A stretch of 64,000 nucleotides of DNA from Pedobacter jeongneungensis (GCF_000633455.1 NZ_AYMG01000001.1:62001-126000); one strand, 5' to 3'. Counted from the stretch's first letter, positions 1-8,290 are shown. Numbers and translations are program-made. The notes: generated by a model from the sequence alone, not told the origin.

Positions 1-1045
1 CAAACGATAAACCTTTTAAACCTGCTGGCAGTAAATTTAACAACACAGGGTAAGCACGATCTGGGTTAACCGATCCATCCTGCAACATTTCGGATTGGAA
101 AGCACCGTCTTTATATAATACGTAAGCTGCAATGCCAGGTAATACCACAATAATCGGCATTAATAATTTTAAGAATGCCGCAAACAGAATACCACCGCGG
201 GCAGTTTTTAAATCGGCCCCTAAAGCACGTTGGGTAATGTACTGGTTACAACCCCAATAGTTTAGGTTTACAATCCACATACCACCAACAAGCACGCTTA
301 ATCCTGGTAAATCAATATAATTTTCATTATCAGGTTTCAAGATCATGTGGAAATGCTCTGAAGCTTTTGAAGTCATTAAACTATAACCTTCAAGGATGCC
401 TGAAGTACCATAATGGGTAGAAACCAAATTTAAAGCTAAATAAGTAGTTGCTAAACCACCCAGAATTAAGAAAAACACCTGGATTACGTCGGTATAACCA
501 ATTACTTTCATTCCACCCAGGGTAATTACGATCGCAAATATTGCGATGGCATACATACAAAAGGTAAGGTCGAAACCAGAGATACTACTTACTGCCAAGG
601 CGCCCAGGTAAAGGATCGAAGTTAAGTTTACCACCACATATAGTAACAACCAGAACACCGCCATAATCATGGCCACTGTGCCGTTGTAACGTTGGTGCAA
701 AAACTGTGGCATCGTAGCAATCTTATTTTTCAGGTACACCGGAATAAAGAAAACGGCAACAATTACCAGGGTAAGAGCAGCCATCCACTCGTAAGTTGCA
801 ATTGCCAGTCCCATCTTAAAGCCCGATCCGCTCATACCGATAAACTGCTCTGCAGAAATGTTCGATGCAATTAAAGATGCACCAATTGCCCACCAGGTAA
901 GTGAACCTTCTGCCAGGAAATAATCTTTTGAGCCGGTGGATGCGGATTTTTTCTTATTGTAGATGTACAGACCGTAAGCAGCCACAATGACGAAGTAGAT
1001 TGCAAATACGATGTAATCCTTCGAATCCAATAAATTTTGTTTCAT
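1..1045 (-). CDS. Sodium:solute symporter (SSS family), probable xylose/sugar transporter, C-terminus cut off
   Basis: The open frame starts at an ATG (MKQNLLDSKDYIVFAIYF) and runs off the left edge with no stop, so only about 348 N-terminal residues are present. The visible part has many hydrophobic segments and SSS/SGLT-type stretches: KDYFLAEGSLTWWAIGASLIASNISAEQFIGM near residues 40-70 (given here as two adjoining motifs, a gating helix and an unwound Na+-site helix) and NYWGCNQYITQRAL near residue 275, typical of sugar symporters of the vSGLT type. It is the third gene after xylB and xylA on the same strand, so xylose uptake is the likely job; substrate is inferred from context. The 202-bp gap to xylA holds a hairpin, so it may have its own promoter or reduced read-through. 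Confidence 0.85.
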   Translation of the reverse strand, partial: MKQNLLDSKDYIVFAIYFVIVAAYGLYIYNKKKSASTGSKDYFLAEGSLTWWAIGASLIASNISAEQFIGMSGSGFKMGLAIATYEWMAALTLVIVAVFFIPVYLKNKIATMPQFLHQRYNGTVAMIMAVFWLLLYVVVNLTSILYLGALAVSSISGFDLTFCMYAIAIFAIVITLGGMKVIGYTDVIQVFFLILGGLATTYLALNLVSTHYGTSGILEGYSLMTSKASEHFHMILKPDNENYIDLPGLSVLVGGMWIVNLNYWGCNQYITQRALGADLKTARGGILFAAFLKLLMPIIVVLPGIAAYVLYKDGAFQSEMLQDGSVNPDRAYPVLLNLLPAGLKGLSF

Positions 1046-1181
1046 TAATTAATAGTGGTTATTTGGTTTAGAAAGTTAAATGTAATAAAATCATAAAATA
1101 ATATCCGCTTTTTTTTAAATTAAAAAATGTTAAAATGACGTTTATTATTTTCAGGATCATTAAAAAAGGTCTAAAATGCAA

Positions 1182-1240
1182 GTGGTCTGTGCGGACACAG
1201 ACCACAGCTCGTGAAGGTCTTCGACTACGTTCAGACTGAC
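1182..1240. repeat. Intergenic hairpin and extragenic repeat-like sequence between xylA and the symporter
   Basis: A perfect 10-bp inverted repeat (GTGGTCTGTG, loop CGGA, CACAGACCAC) is followed by GAAGGTCTTCGACTACGTTC, a type of sequence I know as recurrent between Bacteroidetes genes. There is no clear T-tract on either side, so it is not a typical terminator; it could attenuate or stabilise the xyl transcript. The rest of the 202-bp gap (1046-1247) is AT-rich with no reading frame I can support. Confidence 0.55.
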
Positions 1241-1247
1241 AAATCTT

Positions 1248-2579
1248 TTAAATATATCTGTTAATCAAATTTTCCAGATATTCCTGTTTCCCGCTGCGTA
1301 CTTCTGGCTCACCGTTTTCTGCAGCGTAATTTCTAAGGTCTTCCAAACTTAATTTTCCTTGTTCAAATTCTGCTCCCTTACCGCTATCGAAAGAAGCATA
1401 ACGATCAGCCCTTATTTTTTTATAGTCTGATTTTTGAAGAATGGCGTCAGCAGTAATCAAGGCCCTGGCGAATATATCCATTCCACCTACGTGTGCATAA
1501 AATAAATCTTTAGGATCGGTAGAGTTACGGCGGATTTTAGCGTCAAAGTTTACACCTCCGCCCTGCAAACCACCACCTTCTAAAATGATCAGCATGGTTT
1601 CGGTCAGTTCGTTAATATCGTTCGGGAACTGATCGGTATCCCATCCATTCTGGTAATCACCACGGTTAGCATCTATTGATCCCAACAAACCGTTATCAAC
1701 AGCAACCTGTAATTCGTGCTGAAATGTATGACCTGCTAAGGTTGCGTGGTTTACTTCTAAATTTAATTTGAAATCGGCCAACAGATCGTATTGCTGTAAA
1801 AAGCCTTTAACAGTTGCGGCATCATAATCATATTGGTGTTTAGAAGGCTCACATGGTTTAGGTTCGATAAAGAAAGTACCTTTAAAACCTTGCTTACGGG
1901 CATAATCTTTGGCAGTATGTAAAAACTTCGCCAAATGTTCCTGCTCACGTTTCATATTAGTGTTCAAAAGGCTCATGTAACCTTCACGTCCACCCCAGAA
2001 AACATAATTTTCGCCACCCAAGGCAATCGTAGCATCTAAAGCGGCTTTAACCTGCGCAGCGCCGTGAGCCAGTACATGGAAATCGGGATTGGTAGAGGCT
2101 CCATTCATGTAGCGCTTGTGGCTAAACAAATTAGCGGTTCCCCAAAGTAATTTCACGCCACTATCGGCCTGTTTCTGTTTGGCATATTCAATCAATGTTT
2201 GTAACCTGCGTTCATTTTCAGCAACATCATCACCATAATCTACCACATCCACATCGTGGAAACAATAGTAAGGAATCTGCATTTTGGTAATAAATTCAAA
2301 AGCGGCATCCATTTTATCTTTTGCCCTTTCTACAGCATCTTTCTTTTCATCCCAGGGAAAAACATGTGTTGGTCCACCAAATGGATCGGCGCCATTGCCA
2401 TTAAACGAGTGCCAATAAGCACATGCAAATTTAAAATGCTCGCTCATGGTTTTGCCTGCAACCACTTTATTGGCATCGTACCACCTAAAGGCTAAAGGAT
2501 TATCGCTGGTTAAGCCTTCAAACTGGATCTGCCCTATACCTTTAAAAAATTCTTTTGCTCCTGTTACTACTTTTGTCAT
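1248..2579 (-). CDS. xylA: Xylose isomerase
   Basis: Interconverts D-xylose and D-xylulose in the cytoplasm, first step of xylose use. I chose the ATG that gives [14 protein letters not shown], because it yields 443 residues, the usual size of the long (class II) isomerases, and because the 18 in-frame codons upstream derive from a repetitive TTTTTTGGTTGAT stretch. Family motifs are clear: FHDVDV with the catalytic His, [20 protein letters not shown], the metal-site stretch [27 protein letters not shown] and SIDANRGD followed by WDTDQFP. It lies 98 bp after xylB on the same strand and shares its LacI-type control. No sign of damage. Confidence 0.97.
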   Translation of the reverse strand: MTKVVTGAKEFFKGIGQIQFEGLTSDNPLAFRWYDANKVVAGKTMSEHFKFACAYWHSFNGNGADPFGGPTHVFPWDEKKDAVERAKDKMDAAFEFITKMQIPYYCFHDVDVVDYGDDVAENERRLQTLIEYAKQKQADSGVKLLWGTANLFSHKRYMNGASTNPDFHVLAHGAAQVKAALDATIALGGENYVFWGGREGYMSLLNTNMKREQEHLAKFLHTAKDYARKQGFKGTFFIEPKPCEPSKHQYDYDAATVKGFLQQYDLLADFKLNLEVNHATLAGHTFQHELQVAVDNGLLGSIDANRGDYQNGWDTDQFPNDINELTETMLIILEGGGLQGGGVNFDAKIRRNSTDPKDLFYAHVGGMDIFARALITADAILQKSDYKKIRADRYASFDSGKGAEFEQGKLSLEDLRNYAAENGEPEVRSGKQEYLENLINRYI

Positions 2580-2618
2580 AATGTTTTCTTTATTTTTTGG
2601 TTGATGGTTTTTTGGTTG

Positions 2619-2649
2619 ATAGTTCATGGCCAACCTGTCTATGAACTAT
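2619..2649. repeat. Inverted repeat in the xylB-xylA spacer
   Basis: ATAGTTCAT and ATGAACTAT form a 9-bp inverted repeat with a 13-nt loop, next to a duplicated TTTTTTGGTTGAT stretch just upstream of xylA. It could fold in the mRNA between the two genes. No function can be assigned from sequence. Confidence 0.4.
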
Positions 2650-2677
2650 TAAACCATGATCCATTAACCTTTATCTA

Positions 2678-4159
2678 TTATTCAGTTAACTGTTTCTCTA
2701 ATATTATTCTCCAATCCTGATAAATTGGCTCATACGCTGCTGAATTTTTCGGACTTAAAGTTTTAATTACTTCATGGTTGGTAAATGCCTCTTCGGCACT
2801 GCTAAAAATACCCGCACCAATGCCTGAACCCAATGCCGCGCCAATGCTTCCGTCGTTTTCATATAACTCAACCGGAATTCCGGTAACATCTACAAAAGTT
2901 TGGGCAAAAACTTCACTTAAAAAAAGGTTTGCCAAACCCGCACGGATTACTTTAGGCTCCATACCGTTTTCGCGCATAATATCTAAGCCGTAACGGAATG
3001 AAAAAGCGATCCCTTCCTGCACTGCCCTAAAAATATCAGATTGGCTGTGTGTATTTAAGTCAATATCCAATAATTGAGCGCCGGTATATTTATTGTTTAA
3101 CATCCTTTCGGCACCATTACCAAAGGGAAGTACTTTTAATCCATTGCTGCCTATTGGCGCCTCGGCAGCCAGGATGTTTAGTTGTGCATAAGTAGAGAGG
3201 GGTGCGAAAGTATGTTTGGCCCATCGGTACATACTCCCTGTGCCATTAATGCAAAGCAGCACGCCCGTATGTTTTTTTTCTGCTGAATAGGTTACATGTG
3301 CAAAAGTATTTACCCTCGATTGTTTATCGTAAGTAAGATCGCCGCTTACTCCATAAATTACACCCGATGTTCCGGCTGTTGCGGCAACTTCACCAGGTTT
3401 TAACACATTTAAAGATAATGCATTATTAGGTTGATCGCCAGATTTATAAGCTACAGGGATTCCAGCGGTTAAACCCAATGAAGCTGCGATATTTGTTTTT
3501 AAATGGCCGTGTGCTGAGAAAAGCGGTTTTACTGCTGGGATAAGTTGCTCATCAATACCATAATGACTCAGCACATCTTTAGAAATTTCGTGGTTTTTAA
3601 AATCCCATAAAATACCTTCAGATAGCGCAGAAATGCTGGTGGTAATTTCGCCCGTTAATTTCATGGCAATGAAATCGCCAGGTAGCATCATTTTATCAAT
3701 TTTTTTATAGGTCTCCGGTTCGTTCGCTTTTACCCAGGCCAGTTTTGAGGCGGTAAAATTTCCAGGCGAATTTAGCAGGTGTTTCAATGATTGATCATGA
3801 CCAATGGAATCAAAAGCATTTTTGCCCAGTTCAACAGCCCTGCTGTCGCACCAGATAATGCTATCGCGCAAAACCTCTTGATTTTGATCTACCACCACCA
3901 GACCATGCATCTGGTAAGCAATACCTATGGCTTTAATTTCTTTCGGATCGAATAAATCGCTGGCATTTAATTTAAGTACAGCCTGCTGCACATTAAGCCA
4001 CCAATCATTAGGCGATTGCTCTGCCCAACCCAATTGCAGGGATTTGATCGCTGTTTCCGCTTCGGGATACTGAGCGGTAGCTACTTTTTTTTGTGTGGCT
4101 ACATCAACAACTGCAACTTTTATGGAGGAGGTACCTAAATCAATTCCTAATAAATACAT
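2678..4159 (-). CDS. xylB: Xylulokinase (FGGY carbohydrate kinase)
   Basis: Phosphorylates D-xylulose to xylulose 5-phosphate with ATP, feeding the pentose phosphate pathway. The 493-residue protein has both actin-like domains of FGGY kinases: the N-terminal phosphate loop DLGTSS at residues 7-12, WCDSRA and the PGDFIAMKLTGE stretch of the sugar domain, then GDQPNNALSLNVLKPGEVAATAGTSG-type ATP-domain sequence and the C-terminal GSIGAALGSGIGAG. First gene of the xyl group; its promoter and an overlapping LacI-type palindrome lie directly upstream. Gene order kinase, isomerase, transporter supports xylose over other pentuloses. Confidence 0.96.
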   Translation of the reverse strand: MYLLGIDLGTSSIKVAVVDVATQKKVATAQYPEAETAIKSLQLGWAEQSPNDWWLNVQQAVLKLNASDLFDPKEIKAIGIAYQMHGLVVVDQNQEVLRDSIIWCDSRAVELGKNAFDSIGHDQSLKHLLNSPGNFTASKLAWVKANEPETYKKIDKMMLPGDFIAMKLTGEITTSISALSEGILWDFKNHEISKDVLSHYGIDEQLIPAVKPLFSAHGHLKTNIAASLGLTAGIPVAYKSGDQPNNALSLNVLKPGEVAATAGTSGVIYGVSGDLTYDKQSRVNTFAHVTYSAEKKHTGVLLCINGTGSMYRWAKHTFAPLSTYAQLNILAAEAPIGSNGLKVLPFGNGAERMLNNKYTGAQLLDIDLNTHSQSDIFRAVQEGIAFSFRYGLDIMRENGMEPKVIRAGLANLFLSEVFAQTFVDVTGIPVELYENDGSIGAALGSGIGAGIFSSAEEAFTNHEVIKTLSPKNSAAYEPIYQDWRIILEKQLTE

Positions 4160-4184
4160 GTTTCAAAATTATTTTATATTTGGT

Positions 4185-4202
4185 TATGCAAACGGTTGCA
4201 TA
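4185..4202. promoter_or_regulatory. LacI/GalR-type operator upstream of xylB
   Basis: TATGCAAACGGTTGCATA is an 18-bp near-perfect palindrome with the central CG step and TGCAA/TTGCA arms typical of LacI-family operators. It sits just downstream of, and touches, the -7 element of the xylB promoter, the position expected for a repressor that blocks initiation until sugar binds. No LacI gene is in the window, so the regulator must lie elsewhere. Confidence 0.75.
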
Positions 4203-4230
4203 AAGATAGATGTAAAAATATAAAACGCAA
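4201..4230 (-). promoter_or_regulatory. Bacteroidetes-type promoter of xylB
   Basis: Read on the minus strand, TTG at 4230-4228 and TATCTTTA at 4208-4201 are separated by 19 nt, close to the TTG-N19-TAnnTTTG consensus of the Bacteroidetes primary sigma factor. The final G is an A. Transcription would start inside the LacI-type palindrome. Confidence 0.55.
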
Positions 4231-4280
4231 ATTTTTTATCATCCAGATAATCTTTACATCCTATTAATGGCATTTGAACC

Positions 4281-4309
4281 TTGAATGAATGAATTAATTT
4301 ATATTTTTG
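4281..4309 (+). promoter_or_regulatory. Bacteroidetes-type promoter of csaA
   Basis: TTG at 4281-4283 and TATTTTTG at 4302-4309 are 18 nt apart and match the TTG/TAnnTTTG pattern. The start codon is 21 nt beyond the -7 box. The promoter is divergent from that of xylB. Confidence 0.65.
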
Positions 4310-4330
4310 GACAACACGTTAAATTAAGTT

Positions 4331-4666
4331 ATGGAACAGATTACCTGGGATGATTTTGAAAAGGTAGAATTAAGGGTGGGAACGATATTAGAGGCTTTCG
4401 AGTTTCCTGAAGCCCGTAGACCAGCCTATAAATTAAAAGTAGATTTTGGTGAATTTGGCATTAAAATGAGTAGCGCGCAGATTACCAAACATTATACACT
4501 GGAAGAGCTCCCAGGCAAACAGATTGTTGGGGTAATCAACTTCCCTAAAAAGCAGATCGGCAAGTTTATGTCTGAATTTCTCGTTACGGGTTTTGCCGAC
4601 GAAAACGGTGATATCGTATTAACTGCGGTGCAGAGCAAGGTGCCGAATGGGAGCAAATTGGTTTAG
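4331..4666 (+). CDS. csaA: CsaA-like tRNA-binding-domain chaperone
   Basis: The 111-residue protein is a single EMAP/tRNA-binding OB-fold domain, the size of Bacillus CsaA. The family signature is visible from the start (ITWDDFEKVELRVGTILEAFEFPEARRPAYKLKVDFG) as FEKVELRVGTI and EARRPAYKL, then SSAQITKHY, GVINFPKKQIGKFMSEFLVTGF split by the conserved turn, and VPNGSKL near the end. Members act as dimers that bind unfolded protein or tRNA; the cellular role in Bacteroidetes is not settled. It has its own promoter and is followed by an extragenic inverted repeat. Confidence 0.88.
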   Translation: MEQITWDDFEKVELRVGTILEAFEFPEARRPAYKLKVDFGEFGIKMSSAQITKHYTLEELPGKQIVGVINFPKKQIGKFMSEFLVTGFADENGDIVLTAVQSKVPNGSKLV

Positions 4667-4681
4667 CGCGCAGACTTCCCA

Positions 4682-4776
4682 TTTTCCCGCAGATTTAAAA
4701 AGATCAAAATCGCAGATCGGCACAGATTCTTTTTGCAATATAAAATCTGTTTAATCTGCGCCGATCTGCGGGAAAA
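4682..4776. repeat. Nested CGCAGAT inverted repeat downstream of csaA
   Basis: TTTTCCCGCAGAT at 4682-4694 pairs perfectly with ATCTGCGGGAAAA at 4764-4776, and inside it CGCAGATCGG (4711 on) pairs with CCGATCTGCG (4761-4770), so the whole block can fold as a long imperfect hairpin. It resembles a type of CGCAGATT-rich extragenic repeat that I associate with Bacteroidetes genomes. It may act as the csaA 3' end. Whether further copies exist outside the window cannot be seen. Confidence 0.6.
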
Positions 4777-4829
4777 ATAAGCTATACATTTACGCCTTGC
4801 TATTTTTCCTATTGACTACAGGCTTTTTT

Positions 4830-4950
4830 TAAATAGCCCTGATTGAAGTGATTCCGATTCTTTACCAATCAATCGGCACTAAAACAACATCGGAAGTAAC
4901 GGAAAGCAGGACCGTAGCAACCGATTAGCAATGCAACTGCGCTCCAAAAC
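4830..4950 (+). ncRNA. Candidate structured noncoding RNA upstream of tadA
   Basis: This gene-free stretch contains AGCCCTGATTGAAGTG and, about 60 nt on, GGAAAGCAGGACCG, with CCTG (4838-4841) able to pair with CAGG (4907-4910) and an internal CCGATT/AATCGG hairpin (4854-4859 with 4871-4876). From memory the two blocks recur, with a variable hairpin between them, in intergenic regions of many Bacteroidetes, which would suit a conserved RNA; I could not confirm a match to any named Rfam family. A T-rich run precedes it. The strand is chosen from the block order and is uncertain. Confidence 0.4.
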
Positions 4951-4953
4951 CTA

Positions 4954-5006
4954 TAACACTTCTGAAATTTCCCTGCGCATTGCCTTATTAAACTTCGGAA
5001 GTGTTA
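4954..5006. repeat. 13-bp hairpin just before the tadA promoter box
   Basis: TAACACTTCTGAA (4954-4966) pairs with TTCGGAAGTGTTA (4994-5006) with one G-U wobble and a 27-nt loop. It ends 3 bp before the tadA -7 box, so it could be a terminator of the candidate RNA upstream or a protein-binding palindrome; there is no T-tract to decide. Confidence 0.45.
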
Positions 5007-5009
5007 GCC

Positions 5010-5017
5010 TATATTTG
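5010..5017 (+). promoter_or_regulatory. -7 promoter box of tadA, 4 nt from the start codon
   Basis: TATATTTG is a perfect TAnnTTTG -7 element. Only CCGC separates it from the ATG, which would put the transcription start at or within a few bases of the start codon. No TTG is found at the usual spacing upstream. Confidence 0.5.
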
Positions 5018-5021
5018 CCGC

Positions 5022-5489
5022 ATGAGTTTTTACAATTTCGAGAATACAGATCCTGAGGAAGAAGACATTCATTATATGAAACTGGCTTTGGAAGAAGCAA
5101 AAAAGGCTTTAACTGAAGATGAAATTCCGATCGGCGCCATTGTAGTAAGTAAGAACAGAATTATTGGCCGCGGATACAATTTGACAGAGCGTTTTAACGA
5201 TGTTACCGCCCATGCCGAAATGCAGGCTTTTACCTCGGCAGCCCAAACCATTGGGGGAAAATATTTAAGAGATTGTACGCTTTATGTAACCATCGAACCT
5301 TGTGTAATGTGCGCCGGAGCGAGCTACTGGACACAGATTGGCAGGATTGTTTATGGAGCCCGTGAAGAAAAAAGAGGTTTTATTTCGAAAAATGCAAATC
5401 TGCTTCATCCAAAAACAATACTAAAAGGCGGCGTGCTGGCAGAGGAGTGCGGAGCGTTGATGAGGGGATTTTTTGCAAAAAAGAGGTAG
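5022..5489 (+). CDS. tadA: tRNA-specific adenosine deaminase
   Basis: Deaminates the wobble adenosine of tRNA-Arg(ACG) to inosine. The chosen ATG gives 155 residues (MSFYNFENTD); a longer GTG frame would start inside the upstream hairpin and is less likely. The zinc deaminase motifs are intact: H64-A-E66 with the catalytic Glu, and P93-C94-V-M-C97. The C-terminal stretch HPKTILKGGVLAEECGALM is typical of bacterial TadA rather than of guanine deaminase. Single gene with its own -7 box; nothing unusual in the protein. Confidence 0.93.
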   Translation: MSFYNFENTDPEEEDIHYMKLALEEAKKALTEDEIPIGAIVVSKNRIIGRGYNLTERFNDVTAHAEMQAFTSAAQTIGGKYLRDCTLYVTIEPCVMCAGASYWTQIGRIVYGAREEKRGFISKNANLLHPKTILKGGVLAEECGALMRGFFAKKR

Positions 5490-5666
5490 ACGCTTGGAGT
5501 TTATGGCATAGTAGTTTATAGAACATGCGATAATCAGACAATGAGCCAACAAACCATGAACACTTTCCTCTCTAAACCTTCCAACATTAAAACCTTCAAC
5601 ATTACAACATTAACCCAGAAAACGATTTGATGATAATAACATGAACAAATCTTAACGTTCTAATGT

Positions 5667-5674
5667 TATATTTG
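5667..5674 (+). promoter_or_regulatory. -7 promoter box of the superoxide dismutase gene
   Basis: TATATTTG matches TAnnTTTG exactly, 39 nt before the sod start codon. A TTG at the expected distance upstream is not evident, so an activator or another sigma factor may be involved. Confidence 0.5.
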
Positions 5675-5713
5675 CTACAAGAAACATTTTTAAAATCTTA
5701 AAACATAAACATT

Positions 5714-6322
5714 ATGGCTTTTGAATTACCTGCGTTACACTACGCAACCGATGCATTAGAACCGCATATTGATAAAACTACCATGGAAATCCACCATGAT
5801 AAACACCATCAAGCTTACGTTACCAACTTAAACAAAGCGTTAGAAGGTAAACCTGAAGCAACTTCTAGCATCGAAGAAATTGTTAAACACATTTCAAAAT
5901 TCCCTGCTGCTGTTAGAAACAATGGTGGTGGTCACTATAACCACTCTTTATTCTGGAACATTTTAGGTCCAAATAAAGGCGGTGAGCCAACCGGCGATTT
6001 AGCTAAAGCAATTAACGAAACTTTCGGTTCGTTTGCTGAGCTTAAAACTAAATTACAAGAAGCTGGCGCTACCCGTTTCGGTTCAGGCTGGGCCTGGTTA
6101 TCAGTTGGTGCTGATAAAAAACTTCAGGTTTCTTCTACTCCAAACCAGGATAATCCTTTAATGGATATTGCTGAGGTAAAAGGAACTCCAATTTTAGGTA
6201 TCGATGTTTGGGAACACGCATATTACTTAAAATATCAGAACAAACGTCCGGATTACTTAGCAGCAATCTGGAATGTAGTGAACTGGGATGCAGTTGCAGA
6301 ACTTTACAAAAAAGCTTTGTAA
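5714..6322 (+). CDS. sodA: Superoxide dismutase, Mn/Fe family
   Basis: Converts superoxide to hydrogen peroxide and oxygen; cytoplasmic since no signal peptide is present. The 202-residue length and both domains are standard. Metal ligands can be read as H27 (MEIHHDKHH), H77 (GGGHYNH), D164 and H168 (DVWEHAYY). Q145 in NQDNPLM is the position that in manganese enzymes supplies the active-site Gln, so I favour the Mn or cambialistic type, but metal use cannot be proven from sequence. Monocistronic: own -7 box and a strong terminator. oxyR lies about 1.6 kb downstream on the other strand. Confidence 0.95.
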   Translation: MAFELPALHYATDALEPHIDKTTMEIHHDKHHQAYVTNLNKALEGKPEATSSIEEIVKHISKFPAAVRNNGGGHYNHSLFWNILGPNKGGEPTGDLAKAINETFGSFAELKTKLQEAGATRFGSGWAWLSVGADKKLQVSSTPNQDNPLMDIAEVKGTPILGIDVWEHAYYLKYQNKRPDYLAAIWNVVNWDAVAELYKKAL

Positions 6323-6343
6323 GCTAATTCCAATAAAATTTAA

Positions 6344-6372
6344 GAAAGTCCCGGTTAAAAATCGGGACTTTC
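6344..6372 (+). terminator. Terminator after sod
   Basis: GAAAGTCCCG and CGGGACTTTC form a perfect 10-bp stem with a 9-nt loop, followed by TTGTTTTA. Confidence 0.75.
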
Positions 6373-6419
6373 TTGTTTTAAGATAATTAAGTAACTTCGC
6401 ACATATTAAAATATTCGAA

Positions 6420-6881
6420 ATGAAAAGGCTTGTAATTTTATTTTTAATTGTTGTTGGTGTAAATGGATTGGTAAGTGCACAGCAGAACAAAATGCCTACA
6501 CCTACAGAAATTGCACAAAAAAATGTAGATGATCTGGATAAAAGATTAAAACTGAATGCTACGCAAAAAAGCGTAATCTATAGTTTCACTTTTAACCAGG
6601 CAAAAGAACAGGCCGATTTAATTAAAAGACAACAAGCCGGAAACTCGCGCGAGGAGGATGTAGATAAATTTTACAAACTGCAGAACGAAACCACAAAAAA
6701 TATCCGCAATGTTTTAAGACCAGAGCAGCAAACGGAATACGATAAAGTTATTGAAGAACGTTTAAGCGGCAAAGGCTTAAAAGCCAAAAACAAGAAAAAG
6801 AAAAAAGGCGAGGAAGAAGAAGTTGAAAGCGATATTAAAGGCCTGCTTTCTGCCCCACCGCTCGAAAAGCAAAAACAATAA
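6420..6881 (+). CDS. Small secreted protein of unknown function
   Basis: The 153-residue protein has a clear signal peptide (MKRLVILFLIVVGVNGLVSA, cleavage before QQN). The mature part is charged and probably all-helical: a segment LDKRLKLNATQKSVIYSF, then QNETTKNIRNVLRPEQQTEYDKV, a spacing that resembles the LTxxQ repeats of Spy/CpxP-like periplasmic proteins. The C-terminal third is a Lys-rich then Glu-rich tail. The 'LNATQK' and 'LRPEQQ' pair is the only family hint, so a periplasmic envelope-stress role is a guess. It follows the sod terminator and precedes a small membrane protein by 32 bp. Confidence 0.7.
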   Translation: MKRLVILFLIVVGVNGLVSAQQNKMPTPTEIAQKNVDDLDKRLKLNATQKSVIYSFTFNQAKEQADLIKRQQAGNSREEDVDKFYKLQNETTKNIRNVLRPEQQTEYDKVIEERLSGKGLKAKNKKKKKGEEEEVESDIKGLLSAPPLEKQKQ

Positions 6882-6913
6882 GGTTTAAATCAACAGCAGT
6901 ATGCCTTTATAAG

Positions 6914-7159
6914 ATGCCAGAAATAATCCTCGGATCTATCGTACTCGGACTGCTATTATCGCCGCAGCTCCTTGCTGGTTTTTTAGCAAAAAGAACCGGA
7001 CGAAATTTTTGGTTCTGGTTTTTCATTTCTTTTTTAATTCCCATTATTTCGCTGATTATACTGATCTTTTTAGAAGATAAAAATCCTGAAGCTCAAAGTT
7101 ATAAGCTGGCAGAGCATGTAGATAAAGACAGGGAGTTAACTTCCGAGGTTGCGAAATAA
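6914..7159 (+). CDS. Small membrane protein of unknown function
   Basis: An 81-residue protein with two hydrophobic helices (about residues 3-22 and 31-53, the second containing FWFWFFISFLIPIISLIIL) and a charged C-terminal tail. I do not recognise a family. It is 32 bp downstream of the secreted 153-residue protein on the same strand and is probably co-transcribed with it. Confidence 0.6.
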   Translation: MPEIILGSIVLGLLLSPQLLAGFLAKRTGRNFWFWFFISFLIPIISLIILIFLEDKNPEAQSYKLAEHVDKDRELTSEVAK

Positions 7160-7178
7160 ATCAATCCTATCGAAAAGT

Positions 7179-7297
7179 CGTCATTGCGAGGAGGAACGAC
7201 GGCCTGTCCCGACTTTTCGGGGAAGCAATCTTTCATACTTGTGAACCCTACCATAAAGATTGCTTCGTCGGCTGAAAAAGCCTTCTCAGCAATGACG
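7179..7297. repeat. Nested inverted-repeat element between two convergent genes
   Basis: CGTCATTGC (7179-7187) pairs with GCAATGACG (7289-7297), and GAAGCAATCTTT (7222-7233) pairs perfectly with AAAGATTGCTTC (7255-7266). The sequence GTCATTGCGAGGAGGAACGA is of a kind I recognise as widely repeated between Bacteroidetes genes. It lies between the 3' ends of a plus- and a minus-strand gene and may end both transcripts. No coding capacity, so a MITE- or REP-like element is the likeliest reading. Confidence 0.65.
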
Positions 7298-7317
7298 ATC
7301 GCAGCATAAGTTGAAAA

Positions 7318-8250
7318 TTAAATCCCAACTATATCTTTTTTCTTTTTTTGCTTCATGGCTTTTGGGATGATTTCTAAAATCTCGTCTTTTAAAGCGTTAA
7401 GCATCCTCTTTTTAATAAAGTTTTTATGCGTAACCAAACTGATCTCCCGCACAGGTTCCGGAGATTTAAAGTGACGTATTTTACTGGTCTGTTTGGCGTT
7501 TAATTCTGCAATGGCCAACTCCGGAAGCAAGGTTGCGCCACCATTTAAATCGACCATTCTTACCAACGTTTCTACACTACCGGTATTATATTCTAAACCC
7601 TGTAAACGGTTATTTTTTGTAGAACGGCAGATATTCAAAACCTGGTTACGCATACAATGGCCTTCGTTTAACAACCAGATATTCTCATCGTTCAGGTCTT
7701 CAGCATCAACCGCTTTCTTTTTATACAGTTTGCTGTTTTTGCTGATGTAGCTTACAAAGTTTTCGTAGTACAGTGGAGTTTCTGTAATGTTCGGATCAGT
7801 TAAAGGGGTAGCCAATATTCCGCAATCCAATACACCTGTTTTTAAATGATGGATAATATCTTCGGTGGTATATTCCCAGATTAAAAGTTTCAGTTCAGGA
7901 TATTTCTCCAGCATCGCCGAAATTACCTCTGGCAATAAATAAGGGGCAACCGTTGGAATAACCCCAATTCGCAATTCGCCTAAAACATCCTGCTGCTGGC
8001 TGCTGATCAGTTCTTTTATTTTACCACTTTCTTGTAAGATGATTCTGGCCTGTGCAATAATCTGTGCACCAATCTCCGTCGGACTTACAGGCTGTTTACT
8101 CCGATCGAAAATTTTAACGCTGATTAATTCTTCCAGTTTTTGCACCTGCATGCTTAGCGTAGGCTGGGTTACAAAACATTTATCGGCAGCAGTTACAAAA
8201 CTTCTATAAGTATCAACAGCAACAATATATTCTAACTGAACTAAAGTCAT
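7318..8250 (-). CDS. oxyR: OxyR-type LysR regulator, hydrogen-peroxide sensor
   Basis: Activates peroxide-defence genes when oxidised. Residues 1-60 form the LysR winged helix (MTLVQLEYIVAVDTYRSFV, then TQPTLSMQVQKLEE recognition helix); the rest is the periplasmic-binding-like sensor. The two redox cysteines fall at C199 and C208 (EGHC, then NICRS), the same numbering as in E. coli OxyR, and the flanking GHC-MRNQ matches too, which separates it from other LysR proteins. Length 310 is normal. It is single and divergent from the GH130 gene; an AT-rich palindrome covers its own -7 box, suggesting autoregulation. Confidence 0.93.
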   Translation of the reverse strand: MTLVQLEYIVAVDTYRSFVTAADKCFVTQPTLSMQVQKLEELISVKIFDRSKQPVSPTEIGAQIIAQARIILQESGKIKELISSQQQDVLGELRIGVIPTVAPYLLPEVISAMLEKYPELKLLIWEYTTEDIIHHLKTGVLDCGILATPLTDPNITETPLYYENFVSYISKNSKLYKKKAVDAEDLNDENIWLLNEGHCMRNQVLNICRSTKNNRLQGLEYNTGSVETLVRMVDLNGGATLLPELAIAELNAKQTSKIRHFKSPEPVREISLVTHKNFIKKRMLNALKDEILEIIPKAMKQKKKKDIVGI

Positions 8251-8256
8251 ATAGGT

Positions 8257-8290
8257 AAAATTGATTTATAATATCAAATATATCAATTTT
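8257..8290 (-). promoter_or_regulatory. Palindrome over the oxyR promoter box
   Basis: AAAATTGAT (8257-8265) and ATCAATTTT (8282-8290) are perfect inverted repeats 16 nt apart, and the minus-strand -7 box TATATTTG occupies 8282-8275 between and into them. Such an arrangement fits a LysR dimer-pair site and hence OxyR autoregulation; this is inference from position. Confidence 0.5.

Noticed and set aside
2580..2633. ATG start extending xylose isomerase by 18 residues
   Set aside because: The added residues ([14 protein letters not shown]) come from a DNA repeat, and the shorter form has the family's normal 443 residues.
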